A stretch of DNA of 64,000 nucleotides from positions 62,001 through 126,000 of the forward strand of contig NZ_BATI01000027.1 in the NCBI RefSeq assembly GCF_000467105.1, given 5' to 3'. Under the pieces are notes generated by a model. That model was not told the DNA's origin, did not search any database, and saw nothing but the letters and a program-made list of their open reading frames with translations. Below, one piece after another: positions 18,659 through 28,126 of this stretch. The stretch comes from Aquipseudomonas alcaligenes NBRC 14159 (lineage in GTDB: Bacteria; Pseudomonadota; Gammaproteobacteria; Pseudomonadales; Pseudomonadaceae). Position numbers and translations under genes: made by a program. The stretch's first letter is position 1; every line of letters begins with the position of its first letter.

Positions 18659-20674
18659 ATGTCGCAGTTTCAGCTCGTCACCCGCTTCAAGCCTGCCGGC
18701 GATCAGCCCGAGGCGATCCGCCAGATGGTCGAGGGCCTGGAGGCCGGCCTGTCGCACCAGACCCTGCTGGGCGTGACCGGTTCGGGCAAGACCTTCAGCA
18801 TCGCCAACGTGATCGCCCAGGTGCAGCGGCCGACCCTGGTGCTGGCGCCGAACAAGACCCTGGCGGCGCAGCTGTATGGCGAGTTCAAGAGCTTCTTCCC
18901 GAACAACTCGGTCGAGTATTTCGTCTCCTATTACGACTACTACCAGCCGGAGGCCTACGTACCGGCCTCGGACACCTTCATCGAGAAGGACGCCTCGATC
19001 AACGACCACATCGAGCAGATGCGTCTGTCGGCGACCAAGGCGCTGATCGAGCGGCCGGACGCCATCGTCGTCGCCACCGTCTCCTCCATCTACGGCCTGG
19101 GTAGCCCGGAGGAGTACCTGAAAATGGTGCTGCACATCGATCGCGGCGACAAAATGGACCAGCGCGCGCTGCTGCGCCGCCTGGCCGAGCTGCAGTACAC
19201 CCGCAACGACATGGACTTCGCCCGCGCCACCTTCCGCGTGCGCGGCGACGTGATCGACATCTTCCCGGCCGAATCGGACCTGGAGGCGATCCGTGTCGAG
19301 CTGTTCGACGACGAGGTGGAGAGCCTGGCGGCCTTCGATCCGCTGACCGGCGAAGTGATCCAGAAGCTGCCGCGCTTCACCTTCTACCCCAAGAGCCACT
19401 ACGTGACCCCGCGCGAGACCCTGCTGGAGGCGGTGGAGCACATCAAGGTCGAGCTCAAGGAGCGCCTGGACTACCTGCGTGCCAACAACAAGCTGGTGGA
19501 GGCGCAGCGCCTGGAGCAGCGTACCCGCTTCGACCTGGAGATGATCCTCGAGCTGGGCTACTGCAATGGCATTGAAAACTACTCGCGCTACCTCTCCGGT
19601 CGCGCGCCAGGCGAGCCGCCGCCCACTCTTTATGACTACCTGCCGGCCGAGTCGCTGCTGGTGATTGACGAATCCCACGTCACCGTTCCGCAGATCGGCG
19701 CCATGTACAAGGGCGACCGCTCGCGTAAGGAAACCTTGGTCGAGTACGGCTTCCGCCTGCCTTCGGCGCTGGACAACCGGCCGATGCGCTTCGAGGAGTG
19801 GGAGGCGGCCAGCCCGCAAACCATCTTCGTCTCCGCCACGCCCGGCCCCTACGAGGCCGAGCATGCCGGGCGGGTGATCGAGCAGGTGGTGCGCCCCACC
19901 GGCCTGGTCGACCCCCTGATCGAGGTGCGCCCGGCACGTACCCAGGTCGACGACCTGCTGTCGGAAATCCGCAAGCGCGTGGCGGTCGAGGAGCGGGTGC
20001 TGGTCACCACCCTGACCAAGCGCATGGCCGAGGACCTCACTGACTACCTGGCCGACCACGACGTCAAGGTGCGCTACCTGCACTCGGACATCGACACGGT
20101 GGAGCGGGTGGAGATCATCCGCGACCTGCGTACCGGCGCCTTCGACGTGCTGGTGGGCATCAACCTGCTGCGCGAAGGCCTGGACATGCCCGAGGTGTCG
20201 CTGGTGGCCATCCTCGATGCGGACAAGGAAGGCTTCCTGCGCAGTGAGCGCTCGCTGATCCAGACCATCGGCCGCGCCGCGCGCAACCTCAACGGCAAGG
20301 CCATCCTCTATGCCGACAACATGACCGGCTCGATGGAGCGCGCCATCGGCGAGACCGAGCGGCGGCGCAACAAGCAGCTGGCCTTCAACGAGGCCAACGG
20401 CATCGTGCCCAAGGGGGTCAAGAAGGATATCCGCGACATCCTCGAAGGCGCCGTGGTGCCCGGTGCACGCAGCAACAAGCGCAAGGCAGCGGCCAAGGCA
20501 GCGGAGGAGAGCGCCCGCTACGAGGCCGAGCTGCGCTCGCCGAGCGAGATCACCAAGCGCATCCGCCAGCTGGAAGAAAAGATGTACCAGCTGGCCCGCG
20601 ACCTGGAGTTCGAGGCCGCCGCGCAGCTGCGCGACGAGATCCAGAAGCTGCGTGACCGCCTGCTGCAGGTCTGA
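18659..20674 (+). CDS. uvrB: Excinuclease ABC subunit UvrB
   Basis: 671 residues. Walker [10 protein letters not shown] (about 37-45), the damage-probing beta hairpin [12 protein letters not shown], helicase motif II VIDESHV, motif [11 protein letters not shown] and the C-terminal UvrC-binding coiled coil ([21 protein letters not shown]). It verifies lesions handed over by UvrA and loads UvrC in nucleotide excision repair. The ATG at 18659 gives the canonical [10 protein letters not shown] start. I did not see a convincing LexA box in 18492-18658. Confidence 0.97.
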   Translation: MSQFQLVTRFKPAGDQPEAIRQMVEGLEAGLSHQTLLGVTGSGKTFSIANVIAQVQRPTLVLAPNKTLAAQLYGEFKSFFPNNSVEYFVSYYDYYQPEAYVPASDTFIEKDASINDHIEQMRLSATKALIERPDAIVVATVSSIYGLGSPEEYLKMVLHIDRGDKMDQRALLRRLAELQYTRNDMDFARATFRVRGDVIDIFPAESDLEAIRVELFDDEVESLAAFDPLTGEVIQKLPRFTFYPKSHYVTPRETLLEAVEHIKVELKERLDYLRANNKLVEAQRLEQRTRFDLEMILELGYCNGIENYSRYLSGRAPGEPPPTLYDYLPAESLLVIDESHVTVPQIGAMYKGDRSRKETLVEYGFRLPSALDNRPMRFEEWEAASPQTIFVSATPGPYEAEHAGRVIEQVVRPTGLVDPLIEVRPARTQVDDLLSEIRKRVAVEERVLVTTLTKRMAEDLTDYLADHDVKVRYLHSDIDTVERVEIIRDLRTGAFDVLVGINLLREGLDMPEVSLVAILDADKEGFLRSERSLIQTIGRAARNLNGKAILYADNMTGSMERAIGETERRRNKQLAFNEANGIVPKGVKKDIRDILEGAVVPGARSNKRKAAAKAAEESARYEAELRSPSEITKRIRQLEEKMYQLARDLEFEAAAQLRDEIQKLRDRLLQV

Positions 20675-20677
20675 GCT

Positions 20678-20732
20678 CCTGTAGCCCGGATGCAATCCGG
20701 GAAGCGCCCCCGGATTGCATCCGGGCTACAGG
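20678..20732. repeat. Perfect 24-base inverted repeat (REP-like element)
   Basis: Arms 20678-20701 and 20709-20732 are exact reverse complements with a seven-base spacer. The core GTAGCCCGGATGCAATCCGG is a dispersed intergenic repeat of many Pseudomonas genomes. A second small hairpin (GCGGGT, TTT, ACCCGC; 20760-20774) follows. Located between the convergent uvrB and EamA-transporter genes, it can serve both as terminator and as mRNA stabiliser. Confidence 0.85.
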
Positions 20733-20785
20733 GAAGGCGTAGCGTGGCGGTCGAGGCTCGCGGGTTTTACCCGCCCTACGGGGGC

Positions 20786-21679
20786 TTAGCGCCGTCCGAA
20801 GATGATCATCGACACCCCGACCAGCACCGCCGCGCAGGCCATGCCGGCGGACAGGCTCAGGCGTTCGTCGAGGATCAGGTAGCCGAGCAGCAGCGCCACC
20901 ACCGGGTTGACGAAGGCGAAGGTCGACACCAGGCTCGGCTTCACTTCGCGCAGCAGCCAGAAATAGGCCGGGTACACGCCGAGGCTGACCGGCAGCACCA
21001 GGTAGGCCAGCCACAGCCAGCCCTGCACGGACAGCTCGCCGAGCTGCAGGGCCTGCCAGTCGTCATGCCAGAGCCCCAGGCCACCCAGCACCACTGCGCC
21101 GATCAGCATCTGCAGGCCCAGCCCGGTGGCCGGCGAGGCAAAGGGCGCGCGCTGGCGCAGCCACCAGGCGCCGATGGCCCAGAGCAGGGTGGCCAGCAGC
21201 ACCAGGGCGCCGGACAGCCATTGCATGGGGCCGGCCGCTGCGCTCAGGCCGCCGCCCATCAGCAGGACAATGCCGGCGCTGGCGATGGCCAGGCCAAGCA
21301 CTACCCAGAGTGGCGGGCGGTCCTGCAGCAGCCACTCCAGCAGCACGCTCCACAGCGGCAGCGAGGCATAGAGGATGGCCAGCATGCCGGTCGGCAGGTG
21401 CTGGTTGGCGTAGATCAGAGCGCCCTGACCGACGGCGATTAGCAGCAGGCCGCCGATCAGCGCACCGCCCCAGTCACTGGCTTGCACGCGCAGGCCGCCG
21501 CGCGCCGCTACCCACAGCAGGGCCAGCAGGCCGGCCAGGCAGAAACGCAGGGTGCCGATGACGAAGGGTGGCAGTTCGCGCAGGAGGAAGTGATTGGCCA
21601 GGTAGGTGGTGCCCCAACCGATATAGATGACGAGAAAGGCGCCGAGCAGCAGGAACGAGCGGTAACGCGAGGCAGGCAT
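20786..21679 (-). CDS. EamA/DMT-family transporter
   Basis: 297 residues with ten hydrophobic helices and the internal duplication of the drug/metabolite transporter superfamily (two EamA halves, about 10-140 and 155-290). Motifs include GWGTTYLANHFLLRELPPFVIGTLRF and VVALLLGYLILDERLS, the latter being the usual DMT glutamate-containing ending. It probably exports a metabolite or amino acid from the cell. Substrate not inferable. Separated from the MFS gene upstream by 29 bases, so it may be co-transcribed with the pump genes. Confidence 0.88.
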   Translation of the reverse strand: MPASRYRSFLLLGAFLVIYIGWGTTYLANHFLLRELPPFVIGTLRFCLAGLLALLWVAARGGLRVQASDWGGALIGGLLLIAVGQGALIYANQHLPTGMLAILYASLPLWSVLLEWLLQDRPPLWVVLGLAIASAGIVLLMGGGLSAAAGPMQWLSGALVLLATLLWAIGAWWLRQRAPFASPATGLGLQMLIGAVVLGGLGLWHDDWQALQLGELSVQGWLWLAYLVLPVSLGVYPAYFWLLREVKPSLVSTFAFVNPVVALLLGYLILDERLSLSAGMACAAVLVGVSMIIFGRR

Positions 21680-21708
21680 GGTGCAACCAGAAGCATGAGG
21701 CGGCGGGC

Positions 21709-23259
21709 TCAGTGTGCCGCGCCACCGGTGGCGCCGGCGGGCAGCCTGCGGGTCAGCAGCACGGCGAGCATGCTGATGGCCAGGGCAATGCCGACGAAAT
21801 GGAAGGCGTCATTGTAGGCCATGATCGCGGCCTGCTGATGTGTGATCTCGCTGAGCTTGCCCAGCGCCGCCTGTGAACTGCCAAGCTGCTCGGTGAGCAG
21901 GACCAGGCGTTCGTCCACTTGCGGGTTACCCGGTACCAGGGCCTCGCGCAGGTAGTCGAAGTAGGTCTTGGCGCGGCTGTCGAGCAGGGTGGCGAGCAGG
22001 GCAATGCCGATGGCGCCGCCGAGGTTGCGCAGGATGTTGAACAGGCTGGAGGCGGAGCCGGCGTCCTGCGGCTGGATATAGGCCGTGGCGATCAGCGAGA
22101 TGGTCACCATGATCATCGGCTGGCCGAGGGCGCGGATCAGCTGGATATGGTTGAACTGCTCGCCGGCGAAGTCCGGATTGAGCGTGCCGGAGAAAAAGCT
22201 GGAGGCGCCGAACAGGGCGAAGCCGATGGCGCACAGCCACTTCGGCGAGATTACCTTCATCAGCTGCGGTACCAGCGGGATGAGGAACAGCTGCGGCAGG
22301 CCCATCCACATGATCACCTCGCCGATCTGCAGGGCGTTGTAACCCTGGATCTGCGCCAGGTAAAGCGGCAGCAGGTAGATCGAACCGTACAGGCCCAGGC
22401 CCATGCCCAGGCTGGAGATGCTGGTGAGGCCGAAGTTGCGCTCGCGCAGAATGCGCAGGTTGATCAGCGGGTTGTCGCGCGACAGCTGCAGGATGACGAA
22501 CAGCACCAGGCAGACGGCCGCCACGCTGCCCAGGCCGACGATCAGGTTCGACTCCAGCCAGTCCTTGCGATGGCCTTCCTCGAGGAACACCTGCAGGCAG
22601 CCCAGGCCCAGGCCCAGGGTGACGATGCCGGCATAGTCGGTGCTCTTCAGCAATTCCCAGTGCGGCGCCTTCTTCTCCAGGCCGTACATCAGGCCGGCGA
22701 TCATCAGCAGGCCGGGTGGCACGTTGATATAGAAGATGTATTCCCAGCCCCAGTTCTCGGTGAGCCAGCCGCCCAGGGTCGGGCCGATGGAGGGCGCGAA
22801 GGTGGCGGTAATGGCGAACAGCGCCATGCCCTTGGCCCGGTGATGTTCGGGCAGCTTGATCAGGGTCATGGTGAAGGCTAGCGGGATCAGCGCGCCGCCG
22901 GTGAAACCCTGCAGGGCGCGGAAGGCGATCATGCTCTCCAGGCTCCAGGCCATGGAGCAAAGCAGCGAGGAGATCAGGAAGCCGACCGACACCCACACCG
23001 CCAGGCGCCGGGCCGAGAGCAGCTGCACCAGCCAGGCGGTGAGCGGGATCATGATGATCTCGGCCACCAGGTAGGAGGTGGAGATCCACGAGCCTTCCTC
23101 CAGGGTGGCTGACAGCGCGCCCTGGATGTCCTTCAGTGAGGAGTTGGTGATCTGGATATCCAGCACCGCCATGAAGGCGCCGAGCATGGCGCTCATCACC
23201 GCGATCCAGTCGCGCCGGCTGGGCTCTCCCTGTGGGCGCAGCAGTTCGTCAGCCGCCAT
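21709..23259 (-). CDS. EmrB/QacA-type (DHA2) MFS drug exporter
   Basis: 516 residues with 14 membrane segments. DHA2 motifs include AVLDIQITNSSLKDIQGALSA near the N-terminus, GSWISTSYLVAEIIMIPLTAWL, and motif C-like GPTLGGWLTENWGWEYIFYINVPPG. It expels hydrophobic compounds by proton antiport. It overlaps the membrane-fusion gene by 11 bases, so the two form a tripartite-type EmrAB pump needing an outer-membrane channel encoded elsewhere. Probably regulated by the divergent LysR gene. Confidence 0.92.
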   Translation of the reverse strand: MAADELLRPQGEPSRRDWIAVMSAMLGAFMAVLDIQITNSSLKDIQGALSATLEEGSWISTSYLVAEIIMIPLTAWLVQLLSARRLAVWVSVGFLISSLLCSMAWSLESMIAFRALQGFTGGALIPLAFTMTLIKLPEHHRAKGMALFAITATFAPSIGPTLGGWLTENWGWEYIFYINVPPGLLMIAGLMYGLEKKAPHWELLKSTDYAGIVTLGLGLGCLQVFLEEGHRKDWLESNLIVGLGSVAAVCLVLFVILQLSRDNPLINLRILRERNFGLTSISSLGMGLGLYGSIYLLPLYLAQIQGYNALQIGEVIMWMGLPQLFLIPLVPQLMKVISPKWLCAIGFALFGASSFFSGTLNPDFAGEQFNHIQLIRALGQPMIMVTISLIATAYIQPQDAGSASSLFNILRNLGGAIGIALLATLLDSRAKTYFDYLREALVPGNPQVDERLVLLTEQLGSSQAALGKLSEITHQQAAIMAYNDAFHFVGIALAISMLAVLLTRRLPAGATGGAAH

Positions 23260-24298
23260 GCTGGGCGTCGCTGGCGATGTCGACCTGCACTTCCACCGAC
23301 ATGCCCGGGCGGATCTTGCCGGCCAGCGGGTTGTCGGCGGCGAAGGTCAGCTTGACCGGAATGCGCTGCACCACCTTGGTGAAGTTGCCGGTGGCGTTGT
23401 CCGGCGGCAGCAGGCTGAACTGCGCACCGGAGGCGGCGAACAGGCTGTCGATGCGGCCCTCGATGGGCGTGTCCGGATAGGCGTCGAAGATCAGCTCGGC
23501 GCTCTGGCCGACCTGCATCCGGCCGATCTGGGTCTCCTTGAAGTTGGCCTGCACCCAGATGGCGTCGTTCGGCACGATCGACAGCAGGTAGGCGCCAGCC
23601 TGCACCACCTGGCCTTCACGCGCCGAGCGCTGGCCGATGGTGCCGCTGATCGGCGCGTGGATCTCGGTGCGCGCCAGGTTCAGCTCGGCCTGGGCGATTT
23701 CCGCGCGGGCGTTGGCGATCTGCGCTTCGAGGCGCTTGATGTCGGCCTGCAGGGCATCCACCTGCTGGCGCTGGGCAGCCAGGTCGGCTTCGGCCTTGGA
23801 CAGCTGCGAGCGGGCCACGCGGCTGTCGGCGGACAGGGTGGTGACCCGTTCTTCGGAGACATAGCCCGGCTTGCGCAGGGTCTGCGCGCGCGACAGGTCG
23901 ATCTGGGTGCGGCTCAAGGTGGCCTGCCCGGCGGCCACATCGGCCTGGCTGGCGGCGATCAGGCTGGCCTGCTGGTCCAGGCGGCTTTGTGCCTGCGCCA
24001 GTTCCGCCTCGCGGGTGGCCAGGGCGGCGCGGGCGCGCTCCAGAGCCAGCTGGAAATCGGCGGCCTCCAGGGTCAGCAGCAGCTGGCCTTTTTCCACGTG
24101 CTGGTTGTCCGCCACCAGCACCTGCTCGATACGCGCGCCCAGCTGGCTGGAAACCCGGGTGATCTCGCCCTGTACGTAGGCGTTGTCGGTGCTTTCGTGA
24201 AAGCGCCCGACCAGCAGCCAGTGGCCGAACAGGCCAGCGGCGATCAGGGCGAGGAGGGCGACGAAGACGGACAGACGGCGTTGTAACTGGGCGGACAT
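23249..24298 (-). CDS. EmrA/HlyD-type membrane fusion protein
   Basis: 349 residues from the ATG at 24298 (MSAQLQRRLSVFVALLALIAAGLFGHW), with one N-terminal membrane anchor (10-28). It has the biotinyl-lipoyl-like half motif TDNAYVQGEITRVSSQLGARI, a long alpha-helical hairpin (about 90-200, ALATREAELAQAQSRLDQQ) and a beta-barrel part with APISGTIGQRSAREGQVV. It bridges the MFS pump to an outer-membrane channel. The stop lies inside the start of the MFS gene. Confidence 0.92.
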   Translation of the reverse strand: MSAQLQRRLSVFVALLALIAAGLFGHWLLVGRFHESTDNAYVQGEITRVSSQLGARIEQVLVADNQHVEKGQLLLTLEAADFQLALERARAALATREAELAQAQSRLDQQASLIAASQADVAAGQATLSRTQIDLSRAQTLRKPGYVSEERVTTLSADSRVARSQLSKAEADLAAQRQQVDALQADIKRLEAQIANARAEIAQAELNLARTEIHAPISGTIGQRSAREGQVVQAGAYLLSIVPNDAIWVQANFKETQIGRMQVGQSAELIFDAYPDTPIEGRIDSLFAASGAQFSLLPPDNATGNFTKVVQRIPVKLTFAADNPLAGKIRPGMSVEVQVDIASDAQHGG

Positions 24299-24333
24299 GG
24301 CGAACTCGAACGACTGGCAGAGTGTAAGCAAAT

Positions 24334-24386
24334 TTAACAGTGTTGCCGTTAAGTAAGTAGCCGGTAGAATTCGCAAACTTTGTTGC
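24334..24386. promoter_or_regulatory. Candidate LysR operator region between pump and regulator
   Basis: Two dyads lie in the 103-base divergent gap: TTAAC (24334-24338) with GTTAA (24348-24352), and GCAAACTTTGTTGC (24373-24386). The surrounding DNA is much more AT-rich than the genes. Neither is an exact T-N11-A box, so which is the operator is unclear. Confidence 0.35.
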
Positions 24387-24401
24387 TTATGGGGAACAAT
24401 A

Positions 24402-25316
24402 ATGGGGCTGGATGATGCCTTGATCTTCACTCGCGTGGTGGAGTGCCACAGCTTTACCCAGGCTGCGCAGAGCCTGGGCATGCAGAAGTCCACGGTGAGT
24501 CGGCGCATAGCGCTGCTGGAAGAGCGTCTTGGTGTGCGCCTGCTCAACCGCACCACGCGCAAGCTGCGCCTGACCGAGGTGGGGCAGGCCTATTACGAGC
24601 GCTGCCGGCAGATCATGCTCGACTTCGCCGAGGCCGAGCAGGCGGTGATGCAGTTGCAGCAGGCGCCCTCTGGATTGCTGCGGATCACCGCGCCCATCGA
24701 GTTCGGCCAGCTGTTTCTGGGGCGGGTGCTGGGCGAGTTCATGCGCCAGTACCCGCAGATCAGTGCCGAGGTGGAGCTGACCTCGCGTGATGTCGATCCG
24801 CTGGAGGAGGGCGTCGACATTGCCATCCAGGTCGGCCAGCCGCGCGACTCGACGCTGATCGCGCGCAAGCTGTTCGAGAGTCGCCGCCGCCTGTGCGCCA
24901 GCCCGGCCTATCTGGCCCAGCACGGCACGCCGCGCACCGTTCAGGAGCTGGCCGGGCATCGCGCCCTCCACCTGCCGGTGGATTCCCCGCGACACTGGCC
25001 GCTGCTGGGCGAGAACATCGCCTGCCAGCGCGTGCTGGCCTGCAACAACATCACCCTGGCGCGCGAGGCGGCGCTGGCCGGTGCCGGGATTGCCGCATTG
25101 CCGGTGATGATCTCCGAGGCAGCGGTGCAGGACGGGGAGCTGATCGAGTTGTTGCCCGAAGCGCGCCTGCCGACTGGCGAGCTGTATGCGGTGTACCCGT
25201 CGCGGCGTTTCCAGGCGATGAAGGTCAAGGCCTTTCTCGATTTCCTCATCGCCAGCCTGCCGCAGGCCGGGCTGCTGGAGCCGGCGGGCGCCGGCCTGCT
25301 AACATCGCGCCTTTGA
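24402..25316 (+). CDS. LysR-type transcriptional regulator, divergent from the EmrAB-like pump
   Basis: 304 residues: N-terminal winged helix (2-60; ALIFTRVVECHSFTQAAQSLGMQKSTVSRRIALLEERLGVRLLNR, split by the usual turn) and a substrate-binding domain from about residue 90 (GLLRITAPIEFGQLFLGRVLGEF). It resembles the CrgA/AaeR-like subgroup. Divergent placement implies control of the exporter genes and itself. The gene ends 27 bases before gltX. Confidence 0.93.
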   Translation: MGLDDALIFTRVVECHSFTQAAQSLGMQKSTVSRRIALLEERLGVRLLNRTTRKLRLTEVGQAYYERCRQIMLDFAEAEQAVMQLQQAPSGLLRITAPIEFGQLFLGRVLGEFMRQYPQISAEVELTSRDVDPLEEGVDIAIQVGQPRDSTLIARKLFESRRRLCASPAYLAQHGTPRTVQELAGHRALHLPVDSPRHWPLLGENIACQRVLACNNITLAREAALAGAGIAALPVMISEAAVQDGELIELLPEARLPTGELYAVYPSRRFQAMKVKAFLDFLIASLPQAGLLEPAGAGLLTSRL

Positions 25317-25343
25317 ACCACTCCTTCGTTTCCGAGACTTGTC

Positions 25344-26825
25344 ATGACCAAAGTCCGCACCCGCATTGCGCCGTCGCCGACCGGTGACCCGCACGTCGGC
25401 ACTGCCTACATCGCCCTGTTCAACCTGTGCTTCGCCCGCCAGCACGGCGGCGAGTTCATCCTGCGCATCGAGGACACCGACCAGCTGCGCTCGACCCGCG
25501 AGTCCGAGCAGCAGATCTTCGACGCCCTGCGCTGGCTGGGCATCGAGTGGAACGAAGGTCCGGACGTCGGCGGCCCGCACGGCCCGTACCGGCAGAGCGA
25601 GCGCGGTGCGATCTACAAGAAGTACTCGGACGAGCTGGTCGCCAAGGGCCATGCCTTCCCCTGCTTCTGCTCCGCCGAGCGCCTGGACCAGGTGCGCGCC
25701 GAGCAGATGGCGAAGAAGGAAACCCCGCGCTACGACGGCCACTGCATGCACCTCGCCCCGGATGAGGCGCAGCAGCGCATCGCCGCCGGCGAGTCGCACG
25801 TGGTGCGCATGAAGGTGCCGAGCGAGGGCGTGTGCGTGGTGCCGGACATGCTGCGCGGCGACGTGGAGATCCCCTGGGATCGCATGGATATGCAGGTGCT
25901 GATGAAGGCCGACGGCCTGCCCACCTACTTCCTGGCCAACGTGGTCGACGACCACCTGATGGAGATCACCCACGTCCTGCGCGGCGAGGAGTGGCTGCCG
26001 TCGGCGCCCAAGCTGATCAAGCTCTACGAGTACTTCGGCTGGGAGCAGCCCAAGCTCTGCTACATGCCGTTGCTGCGCAATCCGGACAAGTCCAAGCTGT
26101 CCAAACGCAAGAACCCCACCTGCATCACCTTCTACGAGCGTATGGGCTTCATGCCCGAGGCGCTGCTCAACTACCTGGGCCGCATGGGTTGGTCGATGCC
26201 CGACGAGCGCGAGAAGTTCTCCCTGGCCGAGATGATCGAGCACTTCGACCTGTCGCGCGTCTCGCTCGGCGGGCCGATCTTCGATATCGAGAAGCTGTCC
26301 TGGCTCAATGGCCAGTGGCTGCGCGAGCTGCCGGTGGAGCAATTCGCCCAGCGCGTGCAGGACTGGGCCTTCAACCCCCAGTACCTGATGCAGATCGCCC
26401 CGCACGTGCAGCAGCGTGTGGAGACCTTCAGCGACATCGCCCCGCTCGGCAGTTTCTTTTTCAGCGGCGGCGTGCAGCTCGATCCTGCGCTGCTGGCGCA
26501 CAAGAAGCTGTCGCCGGACCAGGTACGCCAGGCCCTGCAGCTGGTGCTGTGGGAGCTGGAAGCGCTGCGCCAGTGGGACAAGGAGAAGATCACCGGCTGC
26601 ATCCAGTTCGTCTGCGAGGGTCTCGGCCTCAAGCTGCGTGACCTGATGCCGCTGATCTTCCCGGCCATCACTGGCAAGGCCAGCTCGGTTTCGGTGCTGG
26701 ACGCCATGGAAATCCTTGGCGCCGACTTGTCGCGCTTCCGTCTGCGCCAGGCCGTCGAGCTGCTCGGCGGTGTGAGTAATGGCGAGAGCAAGGAGTGGAA
26801 GAAACTGCTGGAAAGCTTCCGCTGA
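25344..26825 (+). CDS. gltX: Glutamyl-tRNA synthetase
   Basis: 493 residues. Class I synthetase signatures: the HIGH-like [19 protein letters not shown] at the N-terminus and the KMSKS-like [10 protein letters not shown] (about 250-259), with the C-terminal anticodon-binding helical domain after about residue 325. It charges tRNA-Glu; in pseudomonads lacking GlnRS-independent routes a single GltX is usual. It is followed by a separate tRNA operon that holds two copies of its own substrate tRNA-Glu. Confidence 0.97.
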   Translation: MTKVRTRIAPSPTGDPHVGTAYIALFNLCFARQHGGEFILRIEDTDQLRSTRESEQQIFDALRWLGIEWNEGPDVGGPHGPYRQSERGAIYKKYSDELVAKGHAFPCFCSAERLDQVRAEQMAKKETPRYDGHCMHLAPDEAQQRIAAGESHVVRMKVPSEGVCVVPDMLRGDVEIPWDRMDMQVLMKADGLPTYFLANVVDDHLMEITHVLRGEEWLPSAPKLIKLYEYFGWEQPKLCYMPLLRNPDKSKLSKRKNPTCITFYERMGFMPEALLNYLGRMGWSMPDEREKFSLAEMIEHFDLSRVSLGGPIFDIEKLSWLNGQWLRELPVEQFAQRVQDWAFNPQYLMQIAPHVQQRVETFSDIAPLGSFFFSGGVQLDPALLAHKKLSPDQVRQALQLVLWELEALRQWDKEKITGCIQFVCEGLGLKLRDLMPLIFPAITGKASSVSVLDAMEILGADLSRFRLRQAVELLGGVSNGESKEWKKLLESFR

Positions 26826-26890
26826 GCAGGGTTCGAGGGTAAGTGTTTGTTCTTTCGACGAAAAATATTCGAGTCGAATGAAAAATAGTG

Positions 26891-26919
26891 TTGACAGCAT
26901 GGGCCCTCGAACCTAATAT
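26891..26919 (+). promoter_or_regulatory. Sigma-70 promoter of the tRNA-Ala/Glu operon
   Basis: Consensus -35 TTGACA (26891-26896), a 17-base spacer and -10 TAATAT (26914-26919), then a GC-rich discriminator (GCGCCCCGTCC) that is typical of stringently controlled stable-RNA promoters. AT-rich DNA upstream (26860-26888) may act as an UP element. Confidence 0.9.
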
Positions 26920-26937
26920 GCGCCCCGTCCAAGCGAC

Positions 26938-27013
<76 letters not shown>

Positions 27014-27060
27014 AATTGCCACCGAATGAATTCCAGCGCATTCGGGTAAATGAAGGATTT

Positions 27061-27136
27061 GTCCCCTTCGTCTAGTGGCCTAGGACACCGCCCTTTCACG
27101 GCGGTAACAGGGGTTCGAGTCCCCTAGGGGACGCCA
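27061..27136 (+). tRNA. tRNA-Glu (TTC), copy 1
   Basis: 76 bases with acceptor GTCCCCT/AGGGGAC, anticodon loop CTTTCAC giving TTC, T arm GGTTCGAGTCC and encoded GCCA end. Confidence 0.97.
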
Positions 27137-27179
27137 CTTCACGCAGTGCTTGCACTGCACGTCGAGAGACGCAAAATCC

Positions 27180-27255
<76 letters not shown>

Positions 27256-27303
27256 ATCACTGACGAGGCCAGCCTAGTGCTGGCCTTGTTCTTCGAAGGT
27301 TTT

Positions 27304-27379
27304 GTCCCCTTCGTCTAGTGGCCTAGGACACCGCCCTTTCACGGCGGTAACAGGGGTTCGAGTCCCCTAGGGGACGCCA
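27304..27379 (+). tRNA. tRNA-Glu (TTC), copy 2
   Basis: Identical to the copy at 27061-27136, 243 bases further on. It is the last gene of the four-tRNA transcript. Confidence 0.97.
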
Positions 27380-27405
27380 CTTTCTTTCCGCGTTTTGCGG
27401 ACTTC

Positions 27406-27440
27406 AAGGGTCATTCTTCGGAATGGCCCTTTTGTTTTTC
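27406..27440 (+). terminator. Terminator of the tRNA operon
   Basis: AAGGGTCATTC (27406-27416), TTCG loop, GAATGGCCCTT (27421-27431), then TTGTTTTTC. One G-U pair in an 11-base-pair stem. Confidence 0.9.
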
Positions 27441-27502
27441 TACCTCCCGAATCTTCCCTGACGGCCCGCGACGAGCGGTCGCTAAAGCGGCTTGCGTTAT
27501 TT

Positions 27503-27532
27503 GATTATGATCATAATATTAAGACCATAATC
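27503..27532. promoter_or_regulatory. Candidate TetR operator
   Basis: GATTATG (27503-27509) and CATAATC (27526-27532) are inverted over 30 bases, and inside lies a perfect 14-base palindrome ATTATGATCATAAT (27504-27517). The stretch is strongly AT-rich in a GC-rich region and ends 15 bases before the TetR start at 27547, as expected for an autorepressor. Confidence 0.6.
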
Positions 27533-27546
27533 TGATGGAGGCCGCC

Positions 27547-28086
27547 ATGCGCGAGAAAAAGGTCAGGACCCGTGGACGCATCCTCGATGCCGCCACCGCC
27601 GCGCTGATCCGGCGTGGCCCGCGGGAGCCCAGTGTCGGCGAAGTGATGGGCGCGGCCGGGCTCACCGTTGGCGGCTTCTACGGTCATTTCGAGAGCAAGG
27701 AAGCGCTGATGCTGGAAGCCTTTGGCCAGTTGCTCGCGCGTCGTCGGCAACTGCTGCGGCAGCTGGATGACAGCCTGGGTGCCGAGGAGCGCCGGGTGCT
27801 CACAGCGGCCTTCTACCTGTCGCGCAAGCATCGCGATGCCGGCACCGATGCCTGTCCGCTGCCGAGTGCGCTGGCTGAGATGGGGCGTTTGCCGGAGCCG
27901 TTCCGGGCCGTGCTGACCGAGCATGTCGAGCTGATGGTGGCGGAGCTGGCCGGCAGCCCCGAAGAGGCCGATCAGGTGTTGGCCGACCTGGCCCTGATGA
28001 TCGGTGGCCTGTCCCTGGCGCGTGCCCTGGGCGATGGCGAGTTGTCCGACCGAGTTCTGCGTGCCGCCAAATCGGCGGTGATGTGA
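27547..28086 (+). CDS. TetR/AcrR-family transcriptional regulator
   Basis: 179 residues from the ATG at 27547, which has GGAGG five bases upstream; the ATG at 27535 has none. Helix-turn-helix at about 10-55 (RGRILDAATAALIRRG, VGEVMGAAGLTVGGFYGHFESKEAL), the GFYGHFxSKEAL recognition-helix pattern being diagnostic. The ligand domain contains a single cysteine in DACPLPSAL, as in some electrophile- or redox-sensing members; that role is a guess. It is followed 40 bases later by an alpha/beta hydrolase, its likely target. Confidence 0.92.
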   Translation: MREKKVRTRGRILDAATAALIRRGPREPSVGEVMGAAGLTVGGFYGHFESKEALMLEAFGQLLARRRQLLRQLDDSLGAEERRVLTAAFYLSRKHRDAGTDACPLPSALAEMGRLPEPFRAVLTEHVELMVAELAGSPEEADQVLADLALMIGGLSLARALGDGELSDRVLRAAKSAVM

Positions 28087-28126
28087 GTGTGCCCGCCTGG
28101 CGGGTCGTGAGATGAGGAGACACAAG

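Noticed and set aside
18488..20695. 735-codon open frame on the minus strand opposite uvrB
   Set aside because: It mirrors uvrB in a high-GC sequence, has low-complexity Gln/His/Leu-rich translation, no conserved motif and no ribosome binding site.
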